A DNA stretch of 64,000 bases from Cepaea nemoralis (lineage: Eukaryota; Mollusca; Gastropoda; Stylommatophora; Helicidae), in NCBI GenBank assembly GCA_014155875.1, contig JACEFZ010015095.1, forward strand, positions 1 to 64,000. The letters are read 5' to 3'. This document shows, one piece after another, positions 1-12,400 of this stretch. Numbering within the stretch: position 1 is the first letter of the stretch; the number at the start of each line of letters is the position of its first letter. The position numbers and the translations under genes were made by a program. The notes under the pieces are model-generated. The model was given only the letters and a program-made list of their open reading frames with translations. It ran no database searches and had not been told where the DNA came from.

Positions 1-37
1 GGATGAACAGCAATAAACAAGTAGCTCTCCCCCCATC

Positions 38-40
<3 letters not shown>

Positions 41-90
<50 letters not shown>
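41..90. repeat. Poly-C homopolymer tract
   Basis: About 50 consecutive C residues with one or two preceding interruptions. It lies just beyond the 3' end of the minus-strand LINE A fragment, whose degenerate GAA/GGA tail occupies about 91-114. Tracts this long are prone to slippage and assembly error, so the exact length is unreliable. Confidence 0.9.
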
Positions 91-1033
91 ACGCCTCCTC
101 CTCCTTCTGCTGCGTTCATCCAGGTTTTTTTTCCGGACGTGATTGCATTGTGCCTGTTTACAGGTTTACAGCAGAGCTGCGTTCTTGCACCGCTAGGTCG
201 ACACATCCGACTTCTGCAGGCATTTGTTGACCGGGTTCACTTTCCCGGGGGTTTCTTAGGACGTTTGACTCTCACTGTTGTGGTGTATCCCCCATCCAGT
301 TGGCCCATTTAGAACAGCCAAAGACATCCTGGTCAACCCTCAAGGGAAGGTAGGGGCAGACCATGTTCCACCTTCCAAGGAGGCTTCCATAATTGCAGAG
401 CCGACACATGTCGCTCTGGTACTGGGCTTACCTAAGGAATCGTCACGTCCTGCACATGGCTGCTTAGTCTCATTTCCGTATATTGGGCCTTCCGTTCACT
501 ATAGGCTGTTCCTCCGGAAACCAGAAGAATGCAGTCTGCAGATGACATCCACACAGTGAGCTTTCAATTCAGACTTTCCACGTAATGGATTTGCTATCCA
601 AGCAATATTCCATTTCGTGCCACTGGGGTGCTTTTTTCACCTTTGATAACACCCACACAATGAGCTTTTGATTTGGATTTTCCACGTAATGGATTTGCTA
701 GCCAAGCAATATTCCATTTCTTGCCTCTGGGATGCTTTTGTTACTGACATACCTGTGGTATGAGGTGTGGCAGTCTAAGTACTTCTTCATGCACCTGTAG
801 ATGTCAACCTGAATGTAGTTAAAGTAAGCTGCAGTCAACTTGAGCTTGTTGATATCTCCATAGAGCTTGTCCTCAAATGAAGTAGATGTGGGCCAAAATG
901 TCTTTTTCTGTTCTGCATATATTGGGCACTTCTGCAGAAAATGTTTAGCTGTAATTTTACCAGTTCCACAATTACATTCATCGGTTTCTCCTATCTTTAG
1001 TTTATTGTATATGCTCACGTCAAATTCAAGCAA
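91..1033 (-). mobile_element. LINE A (I-group) 5'-truncated 3' end
   Basis: This is the reverse complement of the last part of the full LINE A at 6998-20834. Bases 115-560 match 20380-20820, including the stretch around the CCCGGG site and the terminal GATGAAC. Bases 556-740 hold two copies of the 3' UTR repeat that the full element carries four times. The 5' end stops at about 1033 against RTE-1 sequence. This is the usual 5' truncation of target-primed reverse transcription. The element may be inserted in RTE-1, whose missing 5' part would lie left of the window; that cannot be seen here. Confidence 0.85.
698..1033 (-). pseudogene. LINE A C-terminal domain fragment
   Basis: The minus-strand frame encodes the end of the LINE A polyprotein, after RNase H. 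The shared stretch begins at NKLKIG.TDECNC and runs through KLYGDINKLKLTAAYFNYIQ, close to residues encoded at 19780-19985. The Cys-rich block (CNCGTG...KHFLQKCP) is the conserved post-RNase H motif of RNase H-bearing LINEs. The normal stop after QVDI is lost by substitution, so the frame runs on into the 3' UTR. There is no start of its own, so it is a dead fragment. Confidence 0.8.
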
Positions 1034-1039
1034 ACATCA

Positions 1040-3048
1040 AATTCTGTCAAAGGATATCGGGCTGTGTCAGACAGAGTTCTATTAGTAAAATTAAACGGAA
1101 GACCTTTTAAAATAAATGTCATTCAAGTATATGCCCCAACAAGTGAATGCAGGGAAGAAAGTATAGAGGAATTTTATAATGACATGGAGTCTGCTTTGAA
1201 GAACTGCAAAAAATCAGAAATAAATATCATAATGGGTGATTTCAACGCAAAAATAGGAAAGCAAAGCTATGGATGCAGTGTAGGCATCCATGGTTTGGGA
1301 GAGAGAAATATAAGAGGATACAGACTTGTAGAATGGGCAAAAGAACAAGAAATGGTTGTAGGAAACACCTGGTTTAAGCAGCATCCTAGAGGATTATGGA
1401 CATTGAGGAGTCCAGACAGCAGGATTAAAAACCAGATAGATTACATCCTGATAAGCAAAAGGTTTCGAAATGCATTAACAGTCGTAAAAAAAAAGTTCCA
1501 AATGCAGACTGTTACAGTGATCACAGATTAATTACAGGCACATTGAGGGTAAAGTTAAAGAAAGTCAAGTATACAGCAGGAAACCGTAAATATTACTTGT
1601 GCAAATTGAAAACTGACAAGAAATACAAGATAATTTTAACATAGAAGTAAAGAACAAATTTGATATATTGTCTGATCTAGAGATCCTATTTCAAGATGTA
1701 GATGATCAATGGGAAATGATGAAGAATTCAATCAGTTGTGCAGTAGAAATAACTATTCCAAAAGTAAAGAAAGTGGGCCATAAGACATGGATGACTGAAG
1801 AAATTTTACAACTAATGGAAACAAGAAGACAGAACAAAAATAATCCTGCCAAATATGAAGAAATTCATAGAAAAGTGAGAACCTTATGTAAGGAAGCAAA
1901 AGAAACATGGCTTGAGAAAAATTGCAGAGAAATTTAAAAACATCACAACAGTAACAATGCGAAACTAATGCACAAAAGAATTCAGGAGCTTACTAATCAA
2001 AGAACGCGTACATCAGCAGGCTGCCTAAAGACAAAAGATGGAAGAGTCATAATAGAAAAAGATCAGATCTTACATGAATGGTCAGATTACATGAAAAACC
2101 TTCATGATGATAACAGAGACGAACAGTATGATGTTCAAGATAATAATGAAGGACCAGCAATTTTGAAGATGGATGTTCAGAATGCGCTTAACCATATGAA
2201 ATCTGGCAAGACACCCGGTTCAGACAGCGTCACAACAGAAATGATTAATGCTTTAGAAGAATATGGAATAGATAAAGTTACCAGTCTGCTTAATACAATA
2301 TATGATACTGGAAATATACCTCAGGAGTTATGTAATTCTGTATTTATTGCAATCCCAAAGAAATCAGGAGACTTGGAATGTGATCAACATCGAACAATTA
2401 GTATAATGAGTCACATCACGAAGATTTTGCTAAGAATTATCATGCAAGAGTTAGGAGGAAAATACAACCTGAAATAGGAGAAGAACAATGTGGGTTTGTA
2501 GAAGGCAAGGGTACAGTAAATGCTGTGTATATACTGAGAACAGTAATTGAACATTCTATAGAAGTAAACAAAGATCTACACCTTTGCTTTATTGACTACA
2601 CAAAGGCTTTTGATAAAGTGAGACATGTCAACATGATAAGGATGCTTGAAGATCTACAAATTGATGGAAAAGACCTTAGACTTGTAAAAAACATATATTG
2701 GAAACAACAAGCTGCCATAAGAGTTGATAATGAAGTAAGCCAATATCAGCCTATTAAGAGAGGTGTGAGACAGGGATGTGTAATGTCTCCAGATCTGTTT
2801 TCCCTGTACAGTGAAAGTATTTTCAGAAATATTGAAGATATAGAAGGAATCAACATTGGGGGACGATGCATCAATAACAGATATGCAGATGTTACAGTCT
2901 TGATTGCAGACAATGAACAGGACCTGCAACATTTAGTAGATGCTATTGTTACACACAGTGAACAACTAGGGTTAGAGTTAAATTGTAAAAAGACACAGAT
3001 TATGGTCGTCACTAGGAAGGAAGAAATACCACAATGTAATATACAAGT
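1040..3048 (+). pseudogene. RTE-1 endonuclease-RT, first part, broken
   Basis: Intact copies would encode an AP-like endonuclease that nicks the target, followed by a reverse transcriptase that primes on the nick. Visible here are the endonuclease blocks (VYAPT, GDFNAKIGK, NQIDYIL at 1440-1455), a linker, then RT blocks: IPKKSGD at 2350, FIDYTKAFDKVRH at 2590, and GVRQGCVMSPDLFSLY at 2760-2810. Damage includes a frameshift in the A-run near 1487-1495, an in-frame stop at 1935-1937 and a frameshift near 2455. The catalytic YADD is changed to YADV at about 2880-2893, with a neighbouring codon lost. The reading therefore jumps frames at least twice, and the enzyme cannot be functional. Confidence 0.85.
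3043..3048. repeat. RTE-2 target duplication, left
   Basis: ACAAGT, repeated at 6133-6138 on the other side of the minus-strand RTE-2. Removing the insert plus one copy restores RTE-1 reading. Confidence 0.75.
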
Positions 3049-6000
3049 CATCATCATCAAGTGCCGTGCCGGCTGGCGTAGGCGTTCATGGCTCTCCATA
3101 GATCTCGGTCTTTGGTTTTCTGGATCAACTCTGGTGCTGATATTCCTCCATGCCACCGTCTCAATCCATCCAGCATCACTTCTCTTGGTCTACCTCTGCC
3201 TCTCTTCCCCTCGATCTTTCCAGTTGTTACGATGTTCTCCAATGCCTCTCTTCTCATCACGTGACCGAAGAAAGATGTTTGTCTCTGTCTTATTGTTGTA
3301 TATAATGTTCTAGTTTCATTAGCCTGTTTCAGGCACTCGTCGTTAGTTACTCTGGCAGTCCAAGGAATTCGCAACATTCGTCTCAGGAACCACATCTCTG
3401 TTGCTTCTAATTTCTTCTTAATTTGTTCATTTACGTTCCAAGATTCACTGCCATACAGCAAAACTGGTTCTACATAGCATTTCAGCACTCTCTTTCTTAC
3501 ATTCAGTGATAGTGACTTATTGCATAAGATACTCTTCATTTTCTGAAAAGCGGCTTTTGCCTGCCCTATTCTACTCCTAATCTCTGTTGTACATCTTCCA
3601 TCTGATGTTATAAATGCCCCTAGGTATCTAAAATTATCAACTTGGTTAAGGATTTTCCCTTCTATTTCTATGTCACATTTTGGTGTCACCATTTTCTTTG
3701 ATATTACCATTGTTACTGTTTTCTTGATATTCAAGGAGAGTCCTTTCCTTGCACTCTCTGTTACTACAACGTCTAATAATTGTTGTAGGTCTGTTGAATT
3801 ATCCGCCACCAATACTGTGTCATCTGCATAGCGTATATTATTTATATTATAACCTCCAACTAGTATTCCTGGCATCTCTTTGATCTCTCTCATTATTACT
3901 TCGCTATACAGGGAGAAAAGATCTGGTGACAAGACACACCCTTGTCGTACTCCTAGCTTTATCTGTTCGTAACTACCCTCTTTATTTCCCATTTTAATTG
4001 CTGCTACTTGGTTCCAGTAAACATTCTTTATTATTCTTAAATCTTTTCCATCAATGTTGATATCTTCCAACATTTTAATCAGTTCATCATGTTTTACTTT
4101 ATCAAATGCCTTAGTATAATCTATGAAGCACAAATATATGTCTCTCTGTTTCTCTATTGACCTTTCTATTAGTGTCCGTAATGTATAAATTGCATTGTTT
4201 GTGCCCTTTCCTTCCACAAATCCATACTGTTCTTCACTAATTTCCATTTTTATTTTCTTTTTGATTCTTCTCATTATGATTCTGAGTAGAAGCTTAGTGA
4301 TATGGTTTATAAGGTTAATTGTACGAAAATCTTCACAATCAATTGCTCCTGGTCTTTTTGGTATAGCTATAAATAAAGATTTCAGCATATCACTGGGTAA
4401 ATATCCACTGCTGTAAATATCATTCAACATTTTAGGTTAATATATCTACTCCAAATTCTCCCAATACTTCTAATTCTTCTATTGTGATTTCATCTGGCCC
4501 AGCTGTTTTTCCTTTCTTCATACGTTTCATAGCGTCAGCGACTTCTTCTTTCAGAATAGGTGGACCTTGTAAGTTACTATCATCTGTTAATTCTTCCCTT
4601 TCTCTTTCATATAATTCTCTTATATACTCATTCCACCTCTTCATTATAGCATCTTCCTCTAATATTATCTTTCCTGTTTTTGATTTCAAACACCCTGTAT
4701 TTATTCTTATTTTTCTTCCTGTAAGCTCACTGATTTGTCTGTGCATATTTTTTGTATCTTTAATGGAATTTAATTCAATTTTTTTGCATTGCTCGTTTAA
4801 CCAACTTTCTTTAGCCTTCCCACATTTATCTTTTATTTCTTTATTTATCTTAGCGTATTCTTGTTTGTCATTTTTACTCTGTTTTCTTTTGTCCATCAGT
4901 TTTAAGATATCTTCATTCATCCATTTTTTCTTAGCTATTTTGCCTCTCTCCGGTAATACTTCTTTGCTAGTTTGATGAATGGAGTCCCTTAACATTTCCC
5001 ATTGTTCATCTATACTCTGTATTTTAGTTATTGCATTGTACCTGTTTTTCACAGTCACTCTGTATTGTTCTTGCATTTCTTTATCTATTTTCAGAACCTC
5101 TTTATTAAGTCTCATGTTCTTAACCATTTTTTTCCCTCTCTTTAATCTTACTTTTATTTGTCCACATAGTGGTACATGATCACTATTACAGTCAGCACCA
5201 GGCATTGTCTTTACATTAATTAAAGCGTTTCTAAATCATTTATTAATTAGTATGTTTTATTAATTAGTATGTAGTCAATTTGGTTGCGTATTTTCTTATC
5301 AGGGCTTATGCATGTGTACAGTCGTCTTTTATGGTGTTTAAACCATGTGTTTCCAATTATCATCTCATTGATATTTGCCCATTCTATTAGCTTTTCCCCT
5401 CTTTCATTTCTTGTACCTAAACCATAATTCCCCACTACATCCTCCATTTTTCCCTTTCCTACTTTTGCATTAAAATCACCAAGTATTATTTTTATTTCTT
5501 GTGATCCAATTTGAGCCATCGCCATTTCTATTTCGTCGTAAAAGTGTTGTATTTCTTCATCACTACTGCTTGCTGTTGGTGCATATACTTGTATAATATT
5601 TATGTCTATTGGTTTGCCTTTGATTTTTACCATAATAACTCTATCTGAAATACACCAGTATCCATTAATTGACTTGGCTGTTTTTTCGTCTAATATTATT
5701 CCTACACCTTTTTCATGTGTATCCCCTCCAGAATAAATTATTGTGTGATTGTCAGCTATAATTTTGCCCGATCCCTTCCATCTCATCTCACTAACGCCTA
5801 GTATATTCATTTTCATGCTATCCATCTCTCCTAGAACATTGGTCAACTTTCCTAGCTCATTTAATGTCCTAACATTCCATGTTCCTACTCTAAATTTATT
5901 TTAGTTATGATTTTGCCATCAGTAGCTGGATGACGGTCTGGTGTCACCTGTGGCTCATGACTGTCCCTACCGGACGAGGATGCCCTAAGACAGCCATTAA

Positions 6001-6132
6001 CGTCCTTCACTAACTTTGATTTATGTTTTGCCATGAAGTCTTGGGAAGATAATGTGGTGGTTTCCCCTTGCCTTCCACATCCACATGGTGGTCTTTTACC
6101 TCTGCCTTTGACAGCCATTTCCGACTGTAAGG
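3049..6132 (-). mobile_element. RTE-2 LINE, near full length, minus strand
   Basis: A 3.08-kb element, close to the usual 3.2-kb length of RTE elements. Read on the minus strand it starts with a very short 5' UTR, encodes endonuclease and RT, and ends just after the stop with a GATGATGATG tail (3049-3056). Short trinucleotide tails and almost no 3' UTR are typical of RTE. It sits inside RTE-1 with the duplication ACAAGT. Other RTE-2 copies in the window are at 20934-22555 and 29889-41681. Confidence 0.9.
3057..6118 (-). pseudogene. RTE-2 endonuclease-reverse transcriptase, three frame breaks
   Basis: Candidate start ATG at 6118 (MAVKGRGKRPP). The endonuclease begins VGTWNVRTL near 5890-5870 and continues with GVSEMRWKGSG, IQVYAPT, GDFNAKVGKG and NQIDYILIN to 5250. 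A linker follows, then RT with IPKRPGAIDCEDFR, FIDYTKAFDKVKH, GVRQGCVLSPDLFSLY and RYADDTVLVAD. The C-terminal block is FGHVMRR...RGRGRP, ending in SRHGT at 3057. RT catalytic residues are intact in the 3057-4430 piece. Breaks are a frameshift near 5885-5900 between the N-terminal extension and the endonuclease, a 17-bp tandem duplication (5239-5255 and 5256-5272) at the end of the endonuclease, and a one-base insertion near 4435. No RNase H domain follows, as expected for RTE. Confidence 0.88.
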
Positions 6133-6138
6133 ACAAGT
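6133..6138. repeat. RTE-2 target duplication, right
   Basis: ACAAGT, the partner of 3043-3048. Confidence 0.75.
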
Positions 6139-6760
6139 GAGTGCCCTGCAAGTAAATGGGAATATTCTGCAACAAGTGAATAGGTATAATTATCTCGGAA
6201 CAGTAATAACATCTGATGGGAGATGCCTTGAAGAGATTAAAACAAGAATTGCCATGGCAAAAGTAGCCTTTAGCAAGATGAAAAACATACTGACCAATAA
6301 AAAGATGTCAATTGAAGCAAGAAAAAGAGTGTTGAGATGCTACATAGAACCTGTACTTTTGTATGGATGTGAAGCGTAGACAATGAGCAGTCAGGCTGAA
6401 AAACATCTGATGGTTGTAGAGATGTGGTTTCTGAGGAAAATTCAAAGAATACCATGGACAGCCAGAAAGACCAATGAACATGTCCTTCAAGAAACAAACG
6501 AAGATCGTAAACTGGTTAGAGACATTAGACGCAGACAGTCAAAATGTTTTGGGCATGTTATGAGAAGAAATGAATTGGAGAACTTGGTGACAACTGGCAA
6601 GATCAAAGGGAAGAGACCAAGAGGAAGACCTAGAAGCAAATACCTGGATGGCTTGGCCTTGTGGCATGGTCGAGACAGAAACACAGAGCTGATCCATGAC
6701 TCTGGTGATCGAGTGAGATGGCAGAACATGACCGCCCACGCTTACCGGCATGGCACATGA
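6139..6760 (+). pseudogene. RTE-1 C-terminal part, resumed after insertion
   Basis: Continues the RTE-1 reading frame after the RTE-2 insertion: NYLGTVITSDGRC (thumb region), RCYIEPVLLYGCEA, then MWFLRKIQRIPWTARKTN and FGHVMRRNELENLVTTGKIKGKRPRGRPR. It ends with HAYRHGT and the stop at 6758-6760. A TGG to TAG change at 6377-6379 puts a stop in frame. The same terminal segment, on the minus strand, is inserted at 21204-21677. Confidence 0.85.
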
Positions 6761-6775
6761 TGGATGGATTGATAT

Positions 6776-6984
6776 GCTCACCCCTCTGTGTCTACATTGC
6801 TACCTAAATAGGTGTATAATTCTGCCTCAGTGTCTGCATATGCCTACCTATCTGTGTCTACCTAAATATATGTATAATATCAATATCTTTGACTTTTCCT
6901 ATTACTTTTTTAGACCTAATTGTTTAGAAGGAACATTTGTGACAAGATTTTCTTGTTTTTCTCTCCAAATGAAGACGCGTTATT
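6776..6984. other. Unclassified spacer
   Basis: About 210 bp between the RTE-1 tail and the LINE A target duplication. It is T-rich, with a loose internal repeat of TGTCTACxTxxCTACCTAAATA-like stretches (6790-6870). No gene is visible. Confidence 0.5.
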
Positions 6985-6997
6985 GAATGTATCATAT
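6985..6997. repeat. LINE A target duplication, left
   Basis: GAATGTATCATAT, repeated exactly at 20835-20847. The two copies bracket LINE A together with the Ty3/gypsy element inserted in it. Confidence 0.88.
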
Positions 6998-7074
6998 AAC
7001 CCCTCTGCTGTGTGTCCACCGTGACGAGGTAGAGGGGCTTGTGCGTCCCAATGACCCCAAGAGCTATGCCGACG

Positions 7075-7079
7075 GTAGC
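7075..7079. repeat. Ty3/gypsy target duplication, left
   Basis: GTAGC directly before the 5' LTR, repeated at 15821-15825 directly after the 3' LTR. Five bases is a usual duplication size for LTR elements. Confidence 0.88.
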
Positions 7080-9169
7080 TGTAGCGAAACGCCAGTGGCT
7101 CATGTCCTCAAGCCTTCTTTGATTTTGGGGAAACAGGGGAAAACGGCTTTCGGAAGCTCTCAGTTCTCTTGTTCGCTCAATCTCCATGAAAGATAGTTCT
7201 TTGGGTTACCTTCATAACACAATCTTTACATGGAGCGAGTAAATATATGTTGGGATCTTGCGGGTAAACCCGATGAAGCGCCCTGCGCCAAATGCGCACT
7301 GGTGCGGCTTCTGGAGGATTCATGTCCGTTTCTACTGATGGCCATCCACGGCCGAATGTCAAGAGTTCAAATTAAAGGTTGAGACATTTAAAAGGTCTAC
7401 TACTGGTGGAAGGAAAAGGTAAACTTGGGATTTCTTTGTTCCAGGCAAAACTTGGCCTATAAATATCTATTGTCTTAACGACTGAAACGAACTGGCGACA
7501 AGCCGGTTATGCCCATATTGTGAGTGGGTTGACCGTTGGCAATCTGACTAGGCGTCTTGTTCTTGGCATAGCAGGGGGAGTGAATCTGAACAATATATCT
7601 CCCCAGAGGATTTCATTTGTTCTTGGCGGCAGATGAGCTGTTGCTATCTTTCTTCCTACGGCTTACCGTTACTTAGTAGCATCTCTCTTTTAGATATAAG
7701 CACATTAGATAGCTACGGTGTGCTCCTTGGGAATGGGGTCCACCAATCTATGATCTATCTTCTTGAGCCGGAAGAGGCTATCCACAGTGCTATCTCTTTC
7801 GTCTTTTACTCGATAGGATGATGTCGGGAAGATAATGGGCTTCTCTATCTCACTGAGAGAACCTGAACTCATCTACACGTATGGCTTGGGAAGGGCACTG
7901 CCGGTACATTGGCGCTACAGCTCAGTCGAGAGCGGCGGCCGGGAGGGGTGGTATCTTCTTTCTTAGTCTTGCTGGCAATAGGGAACGAGACTTCTTTACA
8001 TACATAAATGTACCCACACCACACCACAAGATCTTGGTTGTGAGAAAGGCATGGTTTGCAAGTGAGAGGAAAGCATGGGAATGAATGTGCCCAATAATAA
8101 TAAAGGCAGGGTATGAGTGAGGAGAGTGATTCGTGTATGTAACAGGGTGCATAGTGTAGCCGACCGGACGTCTACAGATTGGAGGTCTATGCAAGCCAGG
8201 ACGTAGCCAATCCAGGGGCTACCTGACATGTCCGACGCATTCAAGCAAGCCACTGATAAACTGGTGTTGGTAAGCTGAAATACATAAATAATGTGTGGTG
8301 CTTGAGTCAGCTTGATCCCTCACTCGAATGTTTGTCCTTTCCAGGGTTCTTCTTTTGAAAGTGTGAACAGAGCTGAAGGTCTCGACAGGGCTCTACGCAG
8401 AAAGCAGGTTATGACTATGCCATGGCAGGGTTTGGGCCATGCCTGTTTTAAGAATATGATCTCTACAAGATAGAGCCACTGCTGACCTTGAAAGAATGAC
8501 CATCAGCTGTACTGACACATCACCAGTCATCTCGATACGTTTGGATTGAGTCCTTTTGTATTATTGGCTGGACCCCGCCAATCACTCAGACACACCCATT
8601 ATTATATGAGAACTATTCTGCAGGACATTATTTCCTACCTGACATTATGACAGGTGATTACATGGCACTTCCCTAGAACATTTGATAACTAAAGTGGGCC
8701 ATGGAAACCTGGAAGTTTGTTTCTACAGAAGCCTGTTGAACTTACACCCAATTCCCGGGAAGGAAGGAGATTCCAGCAAACAGGGTGAGATGTATATGGA
8801 CAGATCGGACAGTTTATGAAGCTGGGACTGTGACTATGGCTACTTGAGGCCATGTGCCTGAACTTTATCTGTGTGGTGTCGGTTTAGAACTTTCTGTGTT
8901 AACTGCCTCGATGTTTTTCTGTGCTGTCCTGTATTGATTTAATAAATCAAGTTTTAGTTTATTCCAACGAGCACTGTGTTATATATATGGATCAGCCAGA
9001 GGAACACGACAGGAAATAGGTCCTTAGGTCGAAAGAAAGAGTGACAGTGAGTCCGGGGAAAACGGAGGAGGGTTGGCAGGTAAAGACCTATCCCAGCCAG
9101 GGCTATAAAGAGAATAATTTTGAAACATTGTGACAGGGCTATTTGGGACCCTCTACATAGCTTGTTACA
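7080..9169 (+). repeat. 5' LTR of Gmr1-like element
   Basis: Starts TGTAGCG and ends TTGTTACA, with TG...CA termini and a short TGTA/TACA inverted repeat. At 2090 bp it is long for Ty3/gypsy. A TATAAATA candidate lies at 7458-7465 and a poly(A) signal AATAAA at 8941-8946, so R probably ends shortly after 8946. Short open frames within it recur identically in the 3' LTR and are not treated as genes. Confidence 0.93.
8941..8946 (+). terminator. Poly(A) signal in 5' LTR
   Basis: AATAAA in the last 230 bases of the LTR. The matching signal in the 3' LTR (15592-15597) is the one that would end the element's transcript. Confidence 0.6.
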
Positions 9170-9174
9170 ATTTC

Positions 9175-9193
9175 TGGGGGCACGTCGCGGGAT
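9175..9193 (+). promoter_or_regulatory. Primer-binding site, tRNA-Pro-like
   Basis: TGGGGGCACGTCGCGGGAT begins 5 bp after the 5' LTR. It is close to the well-known tRNA-Pro primer site (TGGGGGCTCGTCCGGGAT), with one substitution and one extra base. A second family in this window (54155 onward) has TGGGGGCTCGT at the same place, which supports the assignment. Confidence 0.7.
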
Positions 9194-9413
9194 ATTTGAA
9201 ATCCTGGTGGAGTTCTGGCTGATTTAGTGATAGGGGACAGATATCCTTGTCTACTATCAATAGGTTCTGCCTACCGTGCCTGGCTATTGTCTGTACTCTG
9301 CCTGACACAGACTGACCGACATATGACGTGTTGTGGTCGTATAAACTATCCAATTGTTATTTGATCGATAAAGTTTTGATATAGAATTGTATACATTTCC
9401 CTCTGAGTTTAAG

Positions 9414-12400
9414 ATGGCATCAGCTGGGTTTAATGTCGCTGACGTACAGGCTACAGGGCGTGAGATGGGCTATGATGGAGCGGAGTTACAGAAATATGTG
9501 CAGGAAGTGGAAAGAGACTTCAGACAGGCGGTGCGCGAAGCCAAGAAAATGGAGGCAGAGCAGGCCGTCAGAGACCATGAGTTTCGTATGAGGGAGTTGG
9601 AGTTAAAAGCTCAAACTGCCAAGGAAACCGAGGGTGCAGTGGGAGGCGCAGTTCTCCCTGACTCAACATCTTCTAGTGGAGGTCCATATCAGGCAATGAA
9701 GTTCCCTTTGCTCCCGTTCGATGAACACAAAGAGAAGATCGACCAGTATCTTCAAAAATTCCAGTCGATGGCTTTGGCTATGGGACTGGAACGTGGGAAA
9801 TGGAACTTGAAAATCTCGCAGGGCCTGAGGGGGACAGCGTACGAGGTCTACTCAAGGTTGCCACCTGGTATGGAGAATGACTATGAGGCTCTGGAAAAAG
9901 CATTATTGAAAAGGTTCCAGATGACAGCCCATACATACCGTCAGCAGTTCAGAAAGTCCAAGAGAGAGCCAGGAGAGATGTTCGCAGCCTACAGTGTTCG
10001 CCTGAAGTCTTACCTTTTGAAGTGGATGTCATTAGCTGGATTTGCTAACGACTATGAAAGTTTGGAAGAATTAGTGGTCGTGGAACAAATGAAGAGGATG
10101 ATGCCTAAACCATTGCAAACCTTCTTGCTTGAAAATGGGGCAGAAAGGTTAGACATAGTCAACACATTGGCGGAAAGGTATGTGCTAGCTCATGGGGATA
10201 ATGGGGAATTGTCACAACCCAATCCCCGACCACCAGACACATGGTCTGGAAAGAAGAAGAACCATAAAACAGCTCACACCAAGAAGGAGGATCCTTTCGA
10301 GAAAGTTCCTATTAAGAAACCCTCTGGTAAGAGTCCACCTGGATCTCCTAAAAGAAAATGGAGTGAAAAGTGGTGCGCCTATTGCAAATCTCCCACACAC
10401 AATACGGTTGATTGCCGGCGTAAACAGAAAGACTCTCACTATGCTGCTTGTCTTGTAGAAACCGGGGAAGGGTATCACAAGGAAGTAGAAGGGGGGGATC
10501 TTGGGAACAATGATACAGAAAAACCACCAGTAGTAGAAACGGTACTTGTGAACGGACAACCAGTCGAGTGTCTCTATGACACCGGTCTGCAGTTTGAGGC
10601 TGTAATTTCATCACACTTAGTGAGCCCAGAGCAGCTAACCGGAGAATCTATTGAGATTCAAACGGCGACAAAGAGTGCGGTAGCGATGTCTCTTCCAATT
10701 GCGAAGGTAGACATCAAATCTAAATATGTTACCGGCACTATACAGGCAGCCGTTCTGCTAGATCCTATCTTCCCAATGATCTTGGGTTGTCGCTACGTCT
10801 TTCTAGGGATTCCAACCGAACCCATGTACGTAGGGGCGATGCAAACCCGATCTCAATCGGGGGATGAGCAGACGCCGGCCTTGATCGTGAATCCCTTGCC
10901 TGGGGAGTTACGAGCTGCTCAAAGCCAGGATGCTACTTTGCAACCTTGCTTCAATCAGTTGCCCAAAAGTTCTGACCCACCAAGACGGGGTCAGTATTAT
11001 ATGAAGAATCGGTTACTGTACCGGAGAGCCGGAGTGGAGGAACACCAGCATGGACAGCTGGTAGTTCCTAAGGCCTATCGGGAACAGCTTCTTCATATGG
11101 GACACACCATTTCATTCAGTGGACATATGGGTGTCGGGGCAACTCTCCAGCGCATTTCCTGCCATTACTACTGGCCAGGGATGACTGGAGACGTGCGTAG
11201 GTACGTCAAGTCGTGCCCAGAGTGCCAGCGTGTGGCACCAAAACACTGGACGGCTCCGGTAGTCCTGGGAGACATGCCCATTATGAACTCTCCTTTCGAG
11301 AGAGTTGCCATCGATCTTGTTGGTCCTCTTCCTCGGACTAGGAAGAGGAATAAGTACATTCTCACGATGGTGGATTGCTGTTCCATGTGGGGTGAGGCGA
11401 TACCTTTAGCCACCATCGACTCTAAGCGAGTGGCTGATGCACTGATGGAGACCTTTACTCGGTTGGGATTTCCCAACCAGATCCTAACGGACAATGGGTC
11501 TCAGTTCTGTGGTAAGCTGATGGAAGAAGTCTTTCGTATCTTCCAGACTAACCACATTCACACAAGCCCGTACCACCCTCAGTCTAATGGGCAAGTAGAG
11601 AGGTTTAATGGTACCTTGATGACCATGCTTCGGAAGCTGGCTCAAGAAAAACCAGACAGATGGGATGAGTATATCTCAGCCGCCTTGTTCGCCTATCGGG
11701 AGGTTCCCCATGGGTCGACCGGGTTGCCACCAGCCACTCTACTCTTCGGGAGACCTATTAAGGGTCCCTTAGAAGCCCTATTGAGATGTTGGACAGAGGA
11801 AGAAACTTCCGAAGAAGTTGTATCCTCATATAAATACGTCGAAGAGTTAAAGAAGAAACTCCAGACGGGTTGGGCTTTGGCAGCTCAGAATCTGAGAGCG
11901 GCCAGAAAGAGACACGCGGCCTACTACAATAGAAGGACGAAAGATAGGTCTCTTAAAGTGGGGGATCGGGTTCTGTTGTTACTTCCAGTAGGTTCCAATA
12001 AACTCGAAATTGGTTGGCAGGGGCCTTTCCCGGTGGAAAGGGTTGTGTCCCGTACCAATTATGCTATCCGGATCAGGGGGAAATCTAAAATCTTCCACAT
12101 TAACCTCCTCAAAAAATATGAGGAACGATCCGATGGTACTTCTCTCCCACTCATGACTATGGCGGTCGCGATGGAAACTGAATCGGGCGAAGACGCGGAT
12201 AGGGGGTATCCTTTACACCCTGGAGAAACCTATAGGGATGTACATATAAATCCTGATCTGTCGGCTGAAGAAACAGATCTGGTCATCCGTTTGTTGGAGT
12301 CCCATCAGCAGATCCTTACCGATCGGCCAGGGCGGACAGGGTTGGTCGAGTTTGATATGACTCTGACTACCCAAGACCCCGTTCGCCAAAAAATATATCC

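Larger units (their letters stand above)
1034..6775 (+). mobile_element. RTE-1 LINE, decayed, split by RTE-2
   Basis: An RTE-clade non-LTR retrotransposon runs from the endonuclease domain (from about 1040) to a short 3' tail after the stop at 6760 (GGAT repeats). It is interrupted at 3048 by a minus-strand RTE-2 insertion flanked by ACAAGT at 3043-3048 and 6133-6138. Removing the insertion and one copy of the duplication restores continuous coding across the join (QCNIQV then SALQVNG). The 5' end is missing. The clade is inferred from the endonuclease block (VYAPT, GDFNAK, NTWFKQH, NQIDYIL) and the lack of an RNase H domain. Confidence 0.85.

Noticed and set aside
7177..8253. Five short open frames in the 5' LTR, identical in the 3' LTR
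   Set aside because: Repeated because the LTRs are repeated; no domains, and none adjoins a promoter-like element with a good start.
9387..9413. Upstream extension of the gag-pol frame to 9387
   Set aside because: It would begin at TTG. The ATG at 9414 has the better context and matches the gag start in the second family.
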